Shown one piece after another: positions 11,201 through 22,185 of a stretch of DNA of 45,850 nt. The position numbers and the translations under genes are program-made. Below the pieces are notes generated by a model. That model worked only from the letters and a program-made list of their open reading frames with translations. It searched no databases and was not told where the DNA came from. Source of the DNA: Vairimorpha apis BRL 01 (Eukaryota > Microsporidia > Nosematidae); contig KE647346.1 of assembly GCA_000447185.1 (NCBI GenBank), positions 1 through 45,850 of the forward strand. Reading direction: 5' to 3'. Numbering within the stretch: the first letter of the stretch is position 1; every line of letters begins with the position of its first letter.

Positions 11201-11516
11201 TGTGGTATTAACCGCAGGTAGGCGACCTGAAGAGAAGAACTCTTCTAGGATGCTACCTCCTGAACATATAGATTTTTGTTTATAATTAAATAGTTTATTA
11301 TTAATGTTGTTGTATACTTTTTTGTATGTCGTTGCACGCTGAGAAGGTTACTGCTAATTGACATGTTTCTATGTTTATTATATTCGTTTGTAGTCATGTA
11401 TGTAAATATATATATAGGTATGGGTTAACTAAAAATAAATATATATATTCATATTGGGCGGTAAGTTTTATTTTTTGAGTGAAGTTTTAATTAAATCATG
11501 TGGTAATTATACCACA
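11201..11516. mobile_element. Solo LTR of an LTR retrotransposon
   Basis: A 316-bp element that begins TGTGGTAT and ends ATACCACA, a perfect 8-bp terminal inverted repeat with the TG...CA ends of LTRs. It is flanked on both sides by ATATT. Its composition differs from the surroundings, with a GC-richer 5' part (11211-11265), a stretch around 11326-11360 with GTCGTTGCACGCTGAG, and a TATATATATA box near 11410. There is no gag, protease, reverse transcriptase or integrase coding sequence next to it, so it is a solo LTR left by recombination between the two LTRs of a complete element. Ty3/gypsy-type elements are known in several microsporidia, but the LTR alone does not decide between gypsy and copia. 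The intact ends and exact duplication suggest a fairly recent insertion. Orientation cannot be fixed from this copy alone. Confidence 0.85.
11216..11258. other. Strong imperfect hairpin inside the LTR
   Basis: GAAGAG (11229-11234) pairs with CTCTTC (11240-11245) around the loop AAGAA. CCT (11226-11228) pairs with AGG (11247-11249) past one bulged T, and AGGTAG (11216-11221) pairs with CTACCT (11253-11258). It is the most GC-rich stem in the window apart from the tRNAs. It could be an RNA structure near the transcript end of the retroelement; that role is inferred. Confidence 0.65.
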
Positions 11517-11521
11517 ATATT
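11517..11521. repeat. Target-site duplication ATATT (right)
   Basis: Right-hand copy of the 5-bp duplication, identical to 11196-11200. Confidence 0.8.
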
Positions 11522-11669
11522 AAAGTTGTATTAACTTTTTTTTACTTACAGACATCGTTAAAGTATTTTGAAAATTTTTTTTAAAAAATTAATACAACTC
11601 TAAAAAAATTTAAATTTATAACAGTTTTTTAAAAAAAATACTTTTATAATTTAATGCCCTTTAAAATAT

Positions 11670-12580
11670 ATGAACGATAAATATTCTAAGCTAATTCATT
11701 TTTTTAAATCTAACAAACCAAGATATATAAAAAACTTTCCTCCATATGACGCATTAATAAATTTGCAAACAAATTTTTGTCGCAACAGATCTTTCGAAAA
11801 TGCTTTATCTGTTCTTAATTGTTTAAAAGAATATGATGATTTATTTTTTTATATAAATACAGTCTTAAAAACTGTTTTAAAGAAATAAAATCTTCTAAAC
11901 AAATAGAACAGTTAAGTAAGATAATTATGGATATGTATAAATCTGGAATTTGTAAAAAATTATGTACTGTTTTGATTTTTAATTTATATTTTAAATTAAA
12001 GAAATATGAATTAAGTTATAATTTTTTATTAATTACAACAAACGATAAACAGAAACGAATATACTATATGTATAAAAGCCTGTTATTATTATATAAAGAA
12101 GATATAATTGGATCTTTAGAAAGTATACGAATAGCTTATCCTAATTTTAAGAATAAAGGTTTATTTTTGTATTTTTTTATCAATTTAATTAATAATAGAT
12201 TTATTATTGATGCAAGATTAAATAAAAAATTAATTATAATCAAGAATACAATTAAAAAGGGTTTATTTAATCGTGTTTATTCAGATTTAGAATTAATTAG
12301 AGAAGAATGTATACATTATAATATTTATGGTATTTGTACTACTTATTTACCACTCATATGTTTTAGCAATTTAGTAAGAAGATTGTTTGATTTACATTCT
12401 TCTGATTATAAAGTTAACTTATGTTATGTTTTAGAAGTGATAAATTTAAAATATGAAGATATAATAAGTTTATTATGCAGTGTTATTGATTTAAATTTGA
12501 TAAAAGGATATTTGAGTATCAATAAAGAAGTAATAGTGTTTAGTAGAAAGGATCCTTTTCCAATGTGTTTAAATATTTAA
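11670..12580 (+). CDS. PCI-domain protein, PCID2/Thp1-like (one frame break)
   Basis: Probable TREX-2-type mRNA export factor that would bind a Sac3-like partner at the nuclear pore. The C-terminus is diagnostic: a winged-helix ending LIKGYLSINKEVIVFSRKDPFP matches the family pattern (IKGYISHxxxxLVVSKxxPFP) that closes PCID2 and Thp1. The preceding ~200 residues are helical repeats with TPR-like spacing. The first frame (72 codons) ends at 11886-11888; the second begins at an internal ATG at 11927. The bases between read well (FKEIKSSKQIEQLSKIIMDM) if one T is missing from the TTTT run at 11875-11878, giving one 303-residue protein. CCCTTT at 11657-11662 lies before the ATG. The gene starts about 150 bases right of the solo LTR, so the LTR sits in its upstream region. 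Confidence 0.78.
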
Positions 12581-13109
12581 TAAAAATTTTGTATGAATGA
12601 GTTTAGTAATTATTAATTTAATCTTTATATTTTTTATTTTCATTGGTTTTGAAATTTTATTTAAATAATTGTAATTTAAATAAATTATCAAAGAAAAAAT
12701 AAATTTTAAAAAATGCTTAATGTATTTAAATTTGTAAAAAACTGAAATAAAAAATTTTTTAATATTAATTTAAAACAGTTTATATATTAATTTTAAAAAT
12801 TATTCATTTTAGTACAACTATAAAAAAATATAATTATTAACATATATTTTAGTTTATGAATAATTTATACTAATAAATTGTTAGATTATCTAAGTTAACG
12901 TTATAATTAAGCTTTTAAATAATTTAATGTTCTATGAATTAAATTTTTTTATAATAGAAATTAAAATTGTTATTTTTTAAATACAATTTATAAATTTCTT
13001 AAAATATAAAATTCGAATAATTATTTTATAATATTTTAATACTTCTAATTCTATATTTTTTTTAATATATTACAAACAAATAACTAAAAATACCCTTATT
13101 ATTTTATCA
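12581..13109. other. Intergenic, no gene seen
   Basis: About 530 bases, A/T-rich, no coding-like frame. CCCTT at 13093-13097 marks the start region of the next gene. Confidence 0.55.
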
Positions 13110-13622
13110 ATGCAAATATTAACTCCAAAAATAAATCAATCAGCAATTCAAAGACGAAATAATTTACAAAAATTTGGTGATACTTCAAAAATTGTAAAAA
13201 TAGAATCAAATATTAAAATAGAATTTAATATTATACAAGATACGCCTATTGAAGTTCAAGTTTCACAAGAAACAGCTAAAAGCAATGTTTATATTCCATC
13301 ATTTACGTATACACCACCTGTGGTTGATACTACACATTATAAACCACCTGTTTCATGTACAGATGAATTTATAAGTATAAAAATTTCCAATTATGCTTTA
13401 GATATTTCTAGAGATGAATTATTAAATATTTTAAAAAATAAAACTCAAATTAAATTTAATAGATTTCATATGGTAATGGACAGAGAAACTGGTGAAAGTA
13501 AAGGTTATTGTTTTATAACTGTATGTAAAACAGATGCATCTAAAGTTATAGAAGATTTAAAAATTGTTATTATTGATAATTTAAGATTGTGTGTAGAGAT
13601 AGCTAAGAATAAAGTTTATTAA
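13110..13622 (+). CDS. RRM protein, likely eIF3 subunit g
   Basis: Likely translation initiation factor 3 subunit g, which binds the 40S subunit and mRNA. The last ~80 residues form an RNA-recognition motif with RNP2 (ISIKIS, about 89-94) and RNP1 (KGYCFITV, about 130-137). Upstream, RRNNLQKFGDT (15-25) resembles the basic RKxxxKFG element that in eIF3g precedes the linker to its RRM, and a Pro/Thr-rich stretch (YIPSFTYTPPV) follows. At 170 residues it is shorter than fungal eIF3g (about 270) and the Cys-based zinc-knuckle segment seems absent. CCCTT at 13093-13097 supports the start. Other small RRM proteins remain possible because the call rests on domain order and one short motif. Confidence 0.58.
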   Translation: MQILTPKINQSAIQRRNNLQKFGDTSKIVKIESNIKIEFNIIQDTPIEVQVSQETAKSNVYIPSFTYTPPVVDTTHYKPPVSCTDEFISIKISNYALDISRDELLNILKNKTQIKFNRFHMVMDRETGESKGYCFITVCKTDASKVIEDLKIVIIDNLRLCVEIAKNKVY

Positions 13623-13736
13623 AACAAATTTATTAATAATTTTCATCTAATTAAAAAAATATGCAATAATTTTATTTTTTTTTAAATTTTAGTTGAAAAA
13701 TATATGAAAATTATAAATTTTAAGTAAAATCAACAT

Positions 13737-14360
13737 TTATTTAGCTATTTTTTGAGTTATAAAAAAGCTTTTTACACTAGTATTTATATAAAATATAGTA
13801 ATAAATAAAACTATGATTTTAAGTAAACTAGTTTTATAAACCAAACCAAACATAGTATTATACAAATTAATATATTCTTTCTCTCTTTTATTACCAAGTT
13901 CTTCACTATCTATATTCGATCTTGCAAAATCTAATAATCCAGTAACATTTTTATTAATATCTTTTATATGATAATCAATACTTGAAGTAATTTCTGTATT
14001 TTGAGGGGATCCTCTAAAAATGCCCAATTTAAGTCCAAATTTTTCATTAGATTTCATATCTACTTTAAAAAAGAAATTATAAGTTCCAGCACCTTTGTAA
14101 GTGATGAGAAAAAATTCTGCATGTGGTACATATTTTGTATCTTCAAGACACACATTCTCATCGTATGTAACTTTAAGATTAATAGAAGGAATTATACTGT
14201 CATCTGCTTCAATCCAAGCTCCTGTATGAGGATGTCTTATCATAATAGTTGCTTTAGCTAATACTACGGTGTTATCAGAAAAATCAGCATATGTTGAAAA
14301 AGGAGTAGATTTGTCAATTGGAATAATCATAGAAAAAACTAAACTCAAAAAAATAAACAT
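13737..14360 (-). CDS. p24/EMP24-family cargo receptor
   Basis: Type I membrane protein of COPI/COPII vesicles that selects cargo between ER and Golgi. The 207 residues follow the family layout: N-terminal signal peptide (about 1-16), a GOLD domain (KGAGTYNFFFKVDM near residues 89-102 matches the usual GxYxFCFxN strand), a helical stretch (about 130-175), one transmembrane helix (about 180-194), and a short tail FFITQKIAK. The FF and lysines in the tail are the known coat-binding signals, although the terminal KKXX form is imperfect. The coding strand has CCCC four to nine bases before the ATG (14366-14369 on the + strand as GGGG). Faces the eIF3g-like gene tail to tail with 114 bases between. 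Confidence 0.78.
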   Translation of the reverse strand: MFIFLSLVFSMIIPIDKSTPFSTYADFSDNTVVLAKATIMIRHPHTGAWIEADDSIIPSINLKVTYDENVCLEDTKYVPHAEFFLITYKGAGTYNFFFKVDMKSNEKFGLKLGIFRGSPQNTEITSSIDYHIKDINKNVTGLLDFARSNIDSEELGNKREKEYINLYNTMFGLVYKTSLLKIIVLFITIFYINTSVKSFFITQKIAK

Positions 14361-15025
14361 ATTTAGGGGTATATAAAAAAATTTATAATTATAATTTAAA
14401 AATTAAATTATGTAAATTATAACAAATAAAATACAAAATTTATTTTTGATATAATAAACATTTTTGAAAAAAAATTTTTAAAAATTGTTTTTAATGTGTA
14501 AATTAATGAGTAATATATAATTATATATTCTTTGAATTTTTTTAAAAAATAGCTGTTTTATTAAATATACAAAATATTTTTTTATTCAAAAGAAAAGTTG
14601 ATTAATTTATTTGAATTTAAGGCAAATATAAAAATGTGAAATTTTATTTTAATAGATATAAAAAAAGATTAGATTTATAATAGTTGATTTTGCTTTTTTT
14701 TTAAACTTTAAAAGTTTTATACAAAAAAATTAAGAATATTTAAAAATATACAATTAAAAGTAAAAAAAATTATTATAATGTTATTTATTTTAAAATTAAA
14801 CTGTTTTAAAGTGTTTTTTTTTGTAGAAAAAATTAATTTTATTTCAATTAAATTATAATAATAGTAAAAAATATTTTTAATTTTAAAATTTTTTAAAATT
14901 TATCATTTTAAGAATAATAAATAAATGATTTTTTAAATATTTTAGTATAGGAAACATAACTTTTATGAAATAAATATTTACGTTAAAATATAAACTTGAA
15001 AGAAAAAAATAAATTTCTTTATTTT
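14361..15025. other. Intergenic, no gene seen
   Basis: About 665 bases of A/T-rich sequence between the p24 start and the TPS1 3' end. Apart from GGGG at 14366-14369, the p24 start signal, I see nothing specific. Confidence 0.55.
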
Positions 15026-16404
15026 TTATTTCTTGATTTCATGTTCCCAATCAATTTCTAAAGCATTCAAATTGTCTTCTGCCCATTTAAAACTTGTAAA
15101 ATTATAAACATTTTTTTTATTTATTTCATGTCTTTTATTTCTTTCTTCTTGATCCATTTCTAATGCTTGTTTAATACTTTTTGAAATATTATAAGTATTC
15201 CATGTATTGATGATCAAACTTCCTGGTAAAGTTGAGACCACTCCAGTAAATTCGCTTAAAATTAGAACACCTTTAGTGTCAAAATTAGAAATGACATATT
15301 CCATTGCTACAAGATTCATACCATCTCTTAAACTAGTGATTAATAATACATCACTGACATAATATAAAGCACACAATGTATTAAAATCAACTGATTGGTT
15401 TACTAAATAAATATTATTTATATCTATTTGATTTGTGGTGCTGTTTGATTCTGAAACGAGTTTGTTAACACATTCAGTATATCCTTTATATTCAGTTACG
15501 TCTGTTCTACTAGGTACACTCACTTGTATAAAAACAGTATTTTCTTGATATTTTTGATTCTCTCTTAAAAAATTTTTATATGCTTCAATCCTATGTGGTA
15601 TTCCTTTAATATAATCAGATCTATCTAGTCCCAAAATTATCTTTTTATCTTTGAATTTATCTTTATAATATTTTATTTTTTCTTGTGTTTCATCTGACTT
15701 AATACAATTAACAAATATATTTGGATCTATACCTATTGGTATTGCATCTAATTTACTTTCACATTTTATATTATTTTTATTACAACATTCTATAAAATTT
15801 ATTAAATATTCGTGTGAATGGAATGCAATTAAGTCTGAGGCTACTAGACCTTCTAAAATTTCATTTCTACAATATAATTTGTTAAAACTCAGACTACTAG
15901 GAAATGGAGTATGTAAAAAAACATTATTTTAACATTTACTTGTAGTTTTGTACGTATCATTTTAGGCAAAACCATTAAATGATAATCATGCACCCAAATT
16001 ATATCACCTTCTTCTACTGTTTTCATAATCTCTGAACAGAATGTTTCGTTATATTTAATATATGCTTTGTAATATTCATCAGATAACATAATGTCATCTG
16101 AAAAATAATGAAGCATAGGCCATAAAATACCGTTACAAAAACCGTTATAGGATAAATTATTAAGATCAGGATCTATAAAAATTGGACATAAATTGAATTT
16201 TGTTGAACAATCTTTTCTTATTATTTCTTTATCGCTTTCGTTTAATCCTTTACTACTTAAATTTCCGTACCATTGAAAATCTATTTTAGTGTTAATACTT
16301 TTTAAACCCGTTACTAAACCACCTGAACTATGTATATATTCAAATCCGTCTTTTGTACGAGTTATAGAAATTGGTAATCTATTACTAACTACAATTAATT
16401 TCAT
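15026..16404 (-). CDS. Trehalose-6-phosphate synthase (one frame break)
   Basis: GT20 glycosyltransferase joining UDP-glucose to glucose-6-phosphate to give trehalose-6-phosphate; trehalose is the main sugar store of microsporidian spores. The N-terminal frame (15889-16404) has SNRLPIS near the start and WVHDYHLMVLPKMIR near 143-157. The C-terminal frame contains LGLDRSDYIKGIPHRIEAY, LITSLRDGMNLVAMEYV and LSEFTGV, all active-site blocks of the family. Between them, FLHTPFPSS and IPIGIDP are encoded once a missing base in the A run 15915-15921 (seven A, T on the coding strand) is allowed. The restored length of 459 residues is normal for a single-domain TPS1; there is no fused phosphatase domain. 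No CCC lies before the ATG. Identity is certain; the broken frame is probably a sequencing artefact. Confidence 0.94.
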
Positions 16405-16947
16405 GTTATTTTATTATATTTTTTTTTATTGTTTATTAAAAGGAGATTATTTAACTTATTGGTTTTTTTCTATTCTTAATTTTATTTGTTATTGTAAGTT
16501 TTAAAAATTTAAATATGTTTTTGTTAAAATAGTAAATATCTATTTGTATTTAAATACAGTTATAGTAAAAATTGTTGACCCTATTAAATTATATATAAAA
16601 TAATTTATAATCTAAATTATCTTTTAGTTTTGTATTACATTAAAACAGAATAAAATTTTAAAAATTAATATATTTCCGACATAAATTACATTATATTTTA
16701 CAACAATCTTTTATATTTAAAAATTTATAAAAACTCATAAATACTTAAATAAATTTATATTTTTATCATAAAATATATTTAATACAAAACAAAATTATAA
16801 ATTATAGTTAAACTTTAAGTGTATATGAAATAATATAAAATATTATATATTAAAACTAAAAATTTATAGAAAATTTTAATTATAAATTCGTTTAATTGAT
16901 TTTTTATTTGAACATCCTAAACATTGTATAATATCTCACAACTTCAT
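16405..16947. other. Intergenic, no gene seen
   Basis: About 540 bases of A/T-rich sequence, with no coding-like frame other than antisense extension of TPS1. Confidence 0.55.
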
Positions 16948-17447
16948 TCAAAAATCTATCAAATCCTTTAACAAAAGTTTGTCCGATACAAATACAATTA
17001 CAAATGATATAATTAAGATAAAAAAACCACTTAAAATTTTTAAATCCACTAAATAAAAAATCATATAAACTAAATTATTTAACATACTAAATAAAAACAA
17101 ATTGAGTAGTCTATTATTTAAACTTTTATAAATATAAGCACTAATAAAATTAACAAATAAAAAAACGAATTATTATAGTTGCATTTTTGTATATATAAAA
17201 TTCTATCTCTTAACATAAAATTCTTTTGACATGACAATCTAATAATTTCAAGAATACAAATTGTTATTAACATATATAAAAGGAAAGTAAATAAAAAAAT
17301 ACCTTTATCATCTCCTATTTTAAAATATGTTGAATATAATACCTTTGAAATATACTTATGAATTAATGTTGAATCTATATTTAAAATAATAAAAAGTAAG
17401 GAAAAGATTACAACAATTTGTGCCAATAAAATTTGACCAAGTTCCAT
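16948..17447 (-). CDS. Polytopic membrane protein, Bap31/Yet1-like (one frame break)
   Basis: The first frame (109 codons) has TM1 at about 5-24, TM2 at about 48-68 and the start of TM3, with an RDRILYIQKCN segment before TM3. This layout resembles the N-terminal membrane domain of Bap31/Yet ER proteins, where a KxFRAQRNLYI segment precedes TM3. One base missing in the seven-A run at 17159-17165 would continue the protein through TM3 and two further hydrophobic helices (LNNLVYMIFYLV; GFFILIISFVIVFV), ending at 16948-16950 with 166 residues. Bap31 instead has a cytosolic coiled coil after TM3, so either the family differs or this lineage has replaced it. CCC precedes the ATG by three bases (GGG 17451-17453 on the + strand). 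Family call is tentative. Confidence 0.55.
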
Positions 17448-19679
17448 TAAGGGTTAAAATTGATATATTTTATTATTATTTAAACTTTGCGTTATATTTT
17501 TATTATATAAACTAGTGTTAAAATTTTATATTTATTCGTGCACATTCAAATTATATAAATCAATCACATAATCATTTGAATTATTAAAACATATTTCATT
17601 TTTTTTTAGAATTAATATTTAACATAGATAAAAACATTTTTTTAAAGTAAAAAATGAAAAGTAAAATACATATTTATACAAAAAATATCAAAGAGTCATT
17701 CATTATTAATCGTCAATTTTTTAAAAAAGAACCAATATAATAAACTATAAAATATTTACATATAAGACAGAATTCATTTAGTATAATTCATATGAATTAG
17801 TCGAACCTTTATATTGAGTTGTTTATTTTTTTATAAAAAGTTATGTAAAATCATTACAATTTTTTAAATAATAATAATAATTTTACTTTTTTAGATGAAA
17901 TCAAAGTAACAATACTGTTTTTTTAAAATCTTAAAATAAAGCTTAAATATCACTAAACAGATTAAATTTATCTTGATGAATTTTACTTTTATATGTGCAA
18001 TATATTTGTAAAATATCATTTATAAAATTTACGATTAATTAAAATTGCTAAAAATATTAAATTGTGAGATTAGTAAAGTGATGCTTTAATTTCAGATTAT
18101 TTCATATACATCTTAACTAAATTTATTGCTAAATTAACTTTTATATTTAAATAGATCTATGTTATAATATTTATGTTAGATATTTATGAATCTAATATAT
18201 ACCTTACAAAAATTTATTAAATAAATAATTTTTTTGTAACATACAGATTTATGAAAGCTTTAACCACATATACCTCTTATTATATTTAAATTGGTATGTT
18301 TTTTTACTTATGAAATGGTATAAATACGAAAATATTATAAAATTATGTTAAAAATAAATTTTATTATTGCTAATGTAATGAATTAGAAACATAACAGTTT
18401 TATATTATTTATTATAAAATTTATTTTGTAAATTTTTTATTAATATTCTTAAAAAAATTTAAAATTATCTTTTTAAAATGTGTTTCAAAATTTTTTGTTT
18501 CTAATCAAAAAAAAATCTTTTTATCAATAGGTTTGTTTAATTGTTTTCTTAAAATACATAATGACATTTTATAAAGAAAAATTTTTATTCAAACATATAA
18601 TGAAATAAAAATAAAATAATTGTATAAAATACAAAATTAGATATTAAATTATTAAAAATAAAATTATAGGTATTTTATTTGAATTGTTATATAAATTTTT
18701 TTATTAATAAATAGATGTAAGTTAAAAAATTTTCTAATATTTAATAATGTAAATCCATTTTTTAATTTTTAAAATCATACATTTGAGATAAATTACTTAA
18801 ACATAATATTAATGCTTATTTTTGCAATGAATAAAAAATTAAATATAGATTTTATTTAAAAATTAATGTTTTACAATATATTTAATGACAAAGCAATAAT
18901 TTTTGTAAGTTTAAACATAGAAAAAAATTTCTAATGTTAAAAAACCTTTGAAATATAAAATAATTATAAAATAAAATTTAACCATTTTAAATGAAAAATA
19001 ATAGTAAAAAAATTATTATTACAACTTTTTTCTTAATTTCTATGTAATATAACATATAATAATCAAAATCTGAAAATTAAAATAGACGAAAAAAATATAT
19101 AATAATGACAAAAGAAATGTCAAATTAGTTATTTTTTACATTTGAAAATTTATACAAATTAATATAAAATAATTTTTGTAAATTAATACATTACATATTT
19201 AATTAATCTAAAATTTTATTTTAATTTAGAATTAAATATTTTTTAAAATTTAATTATACCTTAGAACATATATTAAAATTAATATTTTAATTAATCTAAA
19301 ATTTTATTTTAATTTAAAATATCAAACATTATATACAATTTTTTAATTATAAAATTATTTAAGAGTAAAAAATGAAAATAAATTTTTCTTTTAATATATT
19401 ATATTGTTTATAATTTATATAATTATCTTAATTTAAATAAAAAATAAATTACGTAATATTCTTTGCTCATTTAAATTATATAAATTAAAATAATATATTT
19501 ACAATAATTAATTTTTTTAATGATGGATTAAAACAATAAACAAACAATACTTAACACAAAAAACAAATTTAAAATTATGTAGAAAAACTATAATTTTAGG
19601 TTTTAAAAATATCAAATTTAAATTTTGTTTATAAACAAACATTAATTTTTTTAAATAAAATAAAAAAAATTATGTTTAA
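17448..19679. other. 2.2-kb gene-free region
   Basis: Long A/T-rich stretch without a coding-like frame, tRNA or GC island. One exact 31-bp direct repeat occurs at 19198-19228 and 19286-19316 (unit starting TTTAATTAATCTAAAATTTT, spacing 88 bases). The left end carries the start signal of the Bap31-like gene; the right end is the upstream region of the CCCH gene, which lacks a CCC tract. Confidence 0.6.
19198..19316. repeat. Pair of 31-bp direct repeats
   Basis: Two exact copies of a 31-base A/T sequence, 19198-19228 and 19286-19316, each containing AATCTAAAATTTTATTTT. They look like remnants of a local tandem duplication with an 88-base period; the bases between have diverged. Confidence 0.7.
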
Positions 19680-20638
19680 ATGAAATTAGGAGGGAAAATT
19701 TCTAATTTAAGTAACATACGAAAATCGATCGGTAAAAAAGGCGCGAAAAATCCAAATAGTTATATTGAGAAAGATGATGACAAAAATGAAATTTGTATGA
19801 ACGTAATAGAAGATTCCCTGTGTTCAGAATCAAGTAAAATTTATCATATAAATAAAAAATATATGTTATATAAAACAGAAATATGTAGAAGTCATTCTGA
19901 AACAGGTTTTTGTAAATATGGAAATAAATGCCAATTTGCTCATAGCCTTACAGAATTAAGAAATGTAAATAGACATCCAAGATATAAAACCGAAACATGC
20001 AAAACATTTTGGGAAGAAGGAAGTTGTCCTTATGGAACCAGATGTTGTTTTATACACGTGAAAAATGAGTTTAAAGAAAATCATGAATTAATTTCTAAAT
20101 TAATTACAGACGAAACTCAATCAGATGAAAAATTTTGTGATACTTCTGTTGAAATTCTTAATTTAATAAAAAGACCACAAACGAACTTTAACCTTTATAA
20201 ATGTTCTAATATAAATAATAATTATGAAGAGAATATAGAAGAAAAAAACGATAATTTAATAAAATATGATTATTCTTCTGACTTATTCTTAGAATTTAAC
20301 GATAAAAACACAAAATATAAGTTTTTAAATCAAAATTTAAAAACACCAACTATAAATTTTATTAATGATTATATAGAAAATAATGAATATGAAGAACTTG
20401 ATGATGACGATATCCAAGTTCAAAATATTTCCATAACATCAATAAAAAATTGTAAACAAAAAACTTGTAGCAATAAAAATTTATTTAAAAAAATAAACAT
20501 AAAAATATGTTAACCGAGGAAGAAATTTTTTTGAAAACTATGTTCATATACGATCCGTATCCATTTAAAAAAACAAACGATGCATATAAATGGACTAAAA
20601 AACCTCTTTTTTATGTAAATTTTAATCGATTAAAGTAA
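19680..20638 (+). CDS. Tandem CCCH zinc-finger protein, tristetraprolin/Cth type (one frame break)
   Basis: RNA-binding protein of the TTP/TIS11/Cth2 group, which binds AU-rich elements in mRNA and promotes decay. Two fingers with exact C-x8-C-x5-C-x3-H spacing occur at C69/C78/C84/H88 and C107/C116/C122/H126. Each is led by the family's YKTEIC or RYKTETC motif and they are separated by an 18-residue linker, as in TTP. The rest is acidic and Asn-rich. The first frame ends at 20511-20513; one base missing in the seven-A run 20487-20493 would extend it through [18 protein letters not shown] to a stop at 20636-20638 (319 residues). That tail is compact and hydrophobic and could be a deadenylase-recruiting motif, which is inference. 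An AU-element binder in a genome this AU-rich raises the question of how targets are told apart. Confidence 0.85.
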
Positions 20639-21401
20639 TGTATATAACAAATAAACAATTTATTAATAATTTTATAAATTAAATTAAAATATTAGTAAAC
20701 TTTTAGTAAAATTTTTTTTAATAAAAATATAATAAAATTTATAACAAAATTAAACAAAAGTAAAAAACTTTTACAAATATAATTTTTAAATAAAAAGTAT
20801 TAACTATTTACATAATACAAATATTTCTTTATTGTTAAATTTTTAATTTTTATTAAAAGTTTTTGAAATAAAATTAGTTTATTTTTGTGCCTGAAATAAA
20901 TTATTTTTTAAAAATTAAAAATTAACGAAATAATTGATGTAAATAAAATTTTAATTTAGTTTATTTTAAATTTATTAATTATTACAATTTTATATTTGTG
21001 ATATTTTTCAATTAAGTTAATATTTTATAAGGTTTATAAATAAGTATATAAAAATTCAAATAAAATAAATTAAATTGTAATTTAAAACTATAACGTTTAC
21101 GAAAGCATATAAATTTTAGTAAGCTATCAATTTTTATGTATTTATAAATAATTATCTATAATAAAAAAAAATAACTTAAAATAATACTATATTAAAAACA
21201 TTCATTTTAAATATTTAAGATAATAAATATTATTTATTATAATTTTACGATCAAAACTTTTATTTAAAACCGTGTTTTATTATAATATTTTATAACTAAA
21301 ATTTTGAACTTTTGATAATATATAACAATATAATTATATAAATAAAAATTTTCTTTGTATAATATATTATATATGTATACTAATAAATAATGCAGTTAAT
21401 A
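20639..21401. other. Intergenic between convergent genes, no gene seen
   Basis: About 760 bases between the 3' ends of the CCCH and Paf1 genes. A/T-rich; no coding-like frame. Confidence 0.55.
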
Positions 21402-22036
21402 TTAATTTTTACTTATTTGACGATATTTAAATATACACTCAATATCATAATAATACATTTTATCTTCACGTAATTCACATATCATATATTCGTTATTTAT
21501 GTAACGTACACCTTCATAAATCTTATCTCCCTCTTCATTTACAAGATATTTATATAAATTGCTGTGTTCATTATGCTCAATTTCAAAAACATTATTTTTA
21601 ATTTCTAAATTTTCTGACTGTAAAATTACAAACGATTCATCAATTCCTTTAAAAACATCATATACGTTTTTTACTTTAATACTCGAATCTATAGGATGTA
21701 CATAATCGTAAACTGTATCAAAAGATTCTTGTATATATTTATTATAATCATATTCTTCTTCATATATTTTATTTTTTTCATTTCAAAATCTTCAGTGTCT
21801 CTAAAAATATCATCATAAACAATTTTCATAAAATCAACTTCCATTAATTCAAGAGGATCTGTATATATTGTAGGAGGTAAAAATTTTTCAAGAGAGTCAT
21901 CATGTTTGGAAAAATCATATTGTAAAGTTGGTTCAATATAATACATTCCAGGAAGTGGTAGAGGAATGTCATTGACCCATTCTATTTTATCTTTTATTTC
22001 TTTGTCACATTTATTATTATTATTATTATTTTGCAT
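21402..22036 (-). CDS. Paf1-like subunit of the PAF elongation complex (one frame break)
   Basis: Likely core subunit of the RNA polymerase II PAF complex, which couples elongation to chromatin marks. The N-terminal frame (115 codons) has NDIPLPLPGMYY (about 22-33) and KHDDSLEKFLPP, comparable to the NxLPDIPxPPK start and SLEK block of Paf1. One base missing in the seven-T run at 21772-21778 restores the rest: HPIDSSIKVKNVYDVFKGI resembles the HPxKxxxxPVEVxPVFPDF region, and YINNEYMICELREDKMYYY with RQIS at the end resembles the family's YFFIFREGDGVYYNEL...RLSKRR end. Stop at 21402-21404; 211 residues, less than half the length of yeast Paf1. CCC precedes the ATG by five bases. The order of three conserved blocks is what makes the call. 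Confidence 0.72.
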
Positions 22037-22185
22037 ATACAGGGTTTAAAAAAGCAGTTTTTAATAAAAAAACATGTTTAAATTCTTAAACACAAAACAT
22101 AAAATAAAACGATTTTCATATATCAAAAATAATATTTTTTTAAAAAACTTTTGATTAAAATATCAAACATTGATTATCGAATAAA

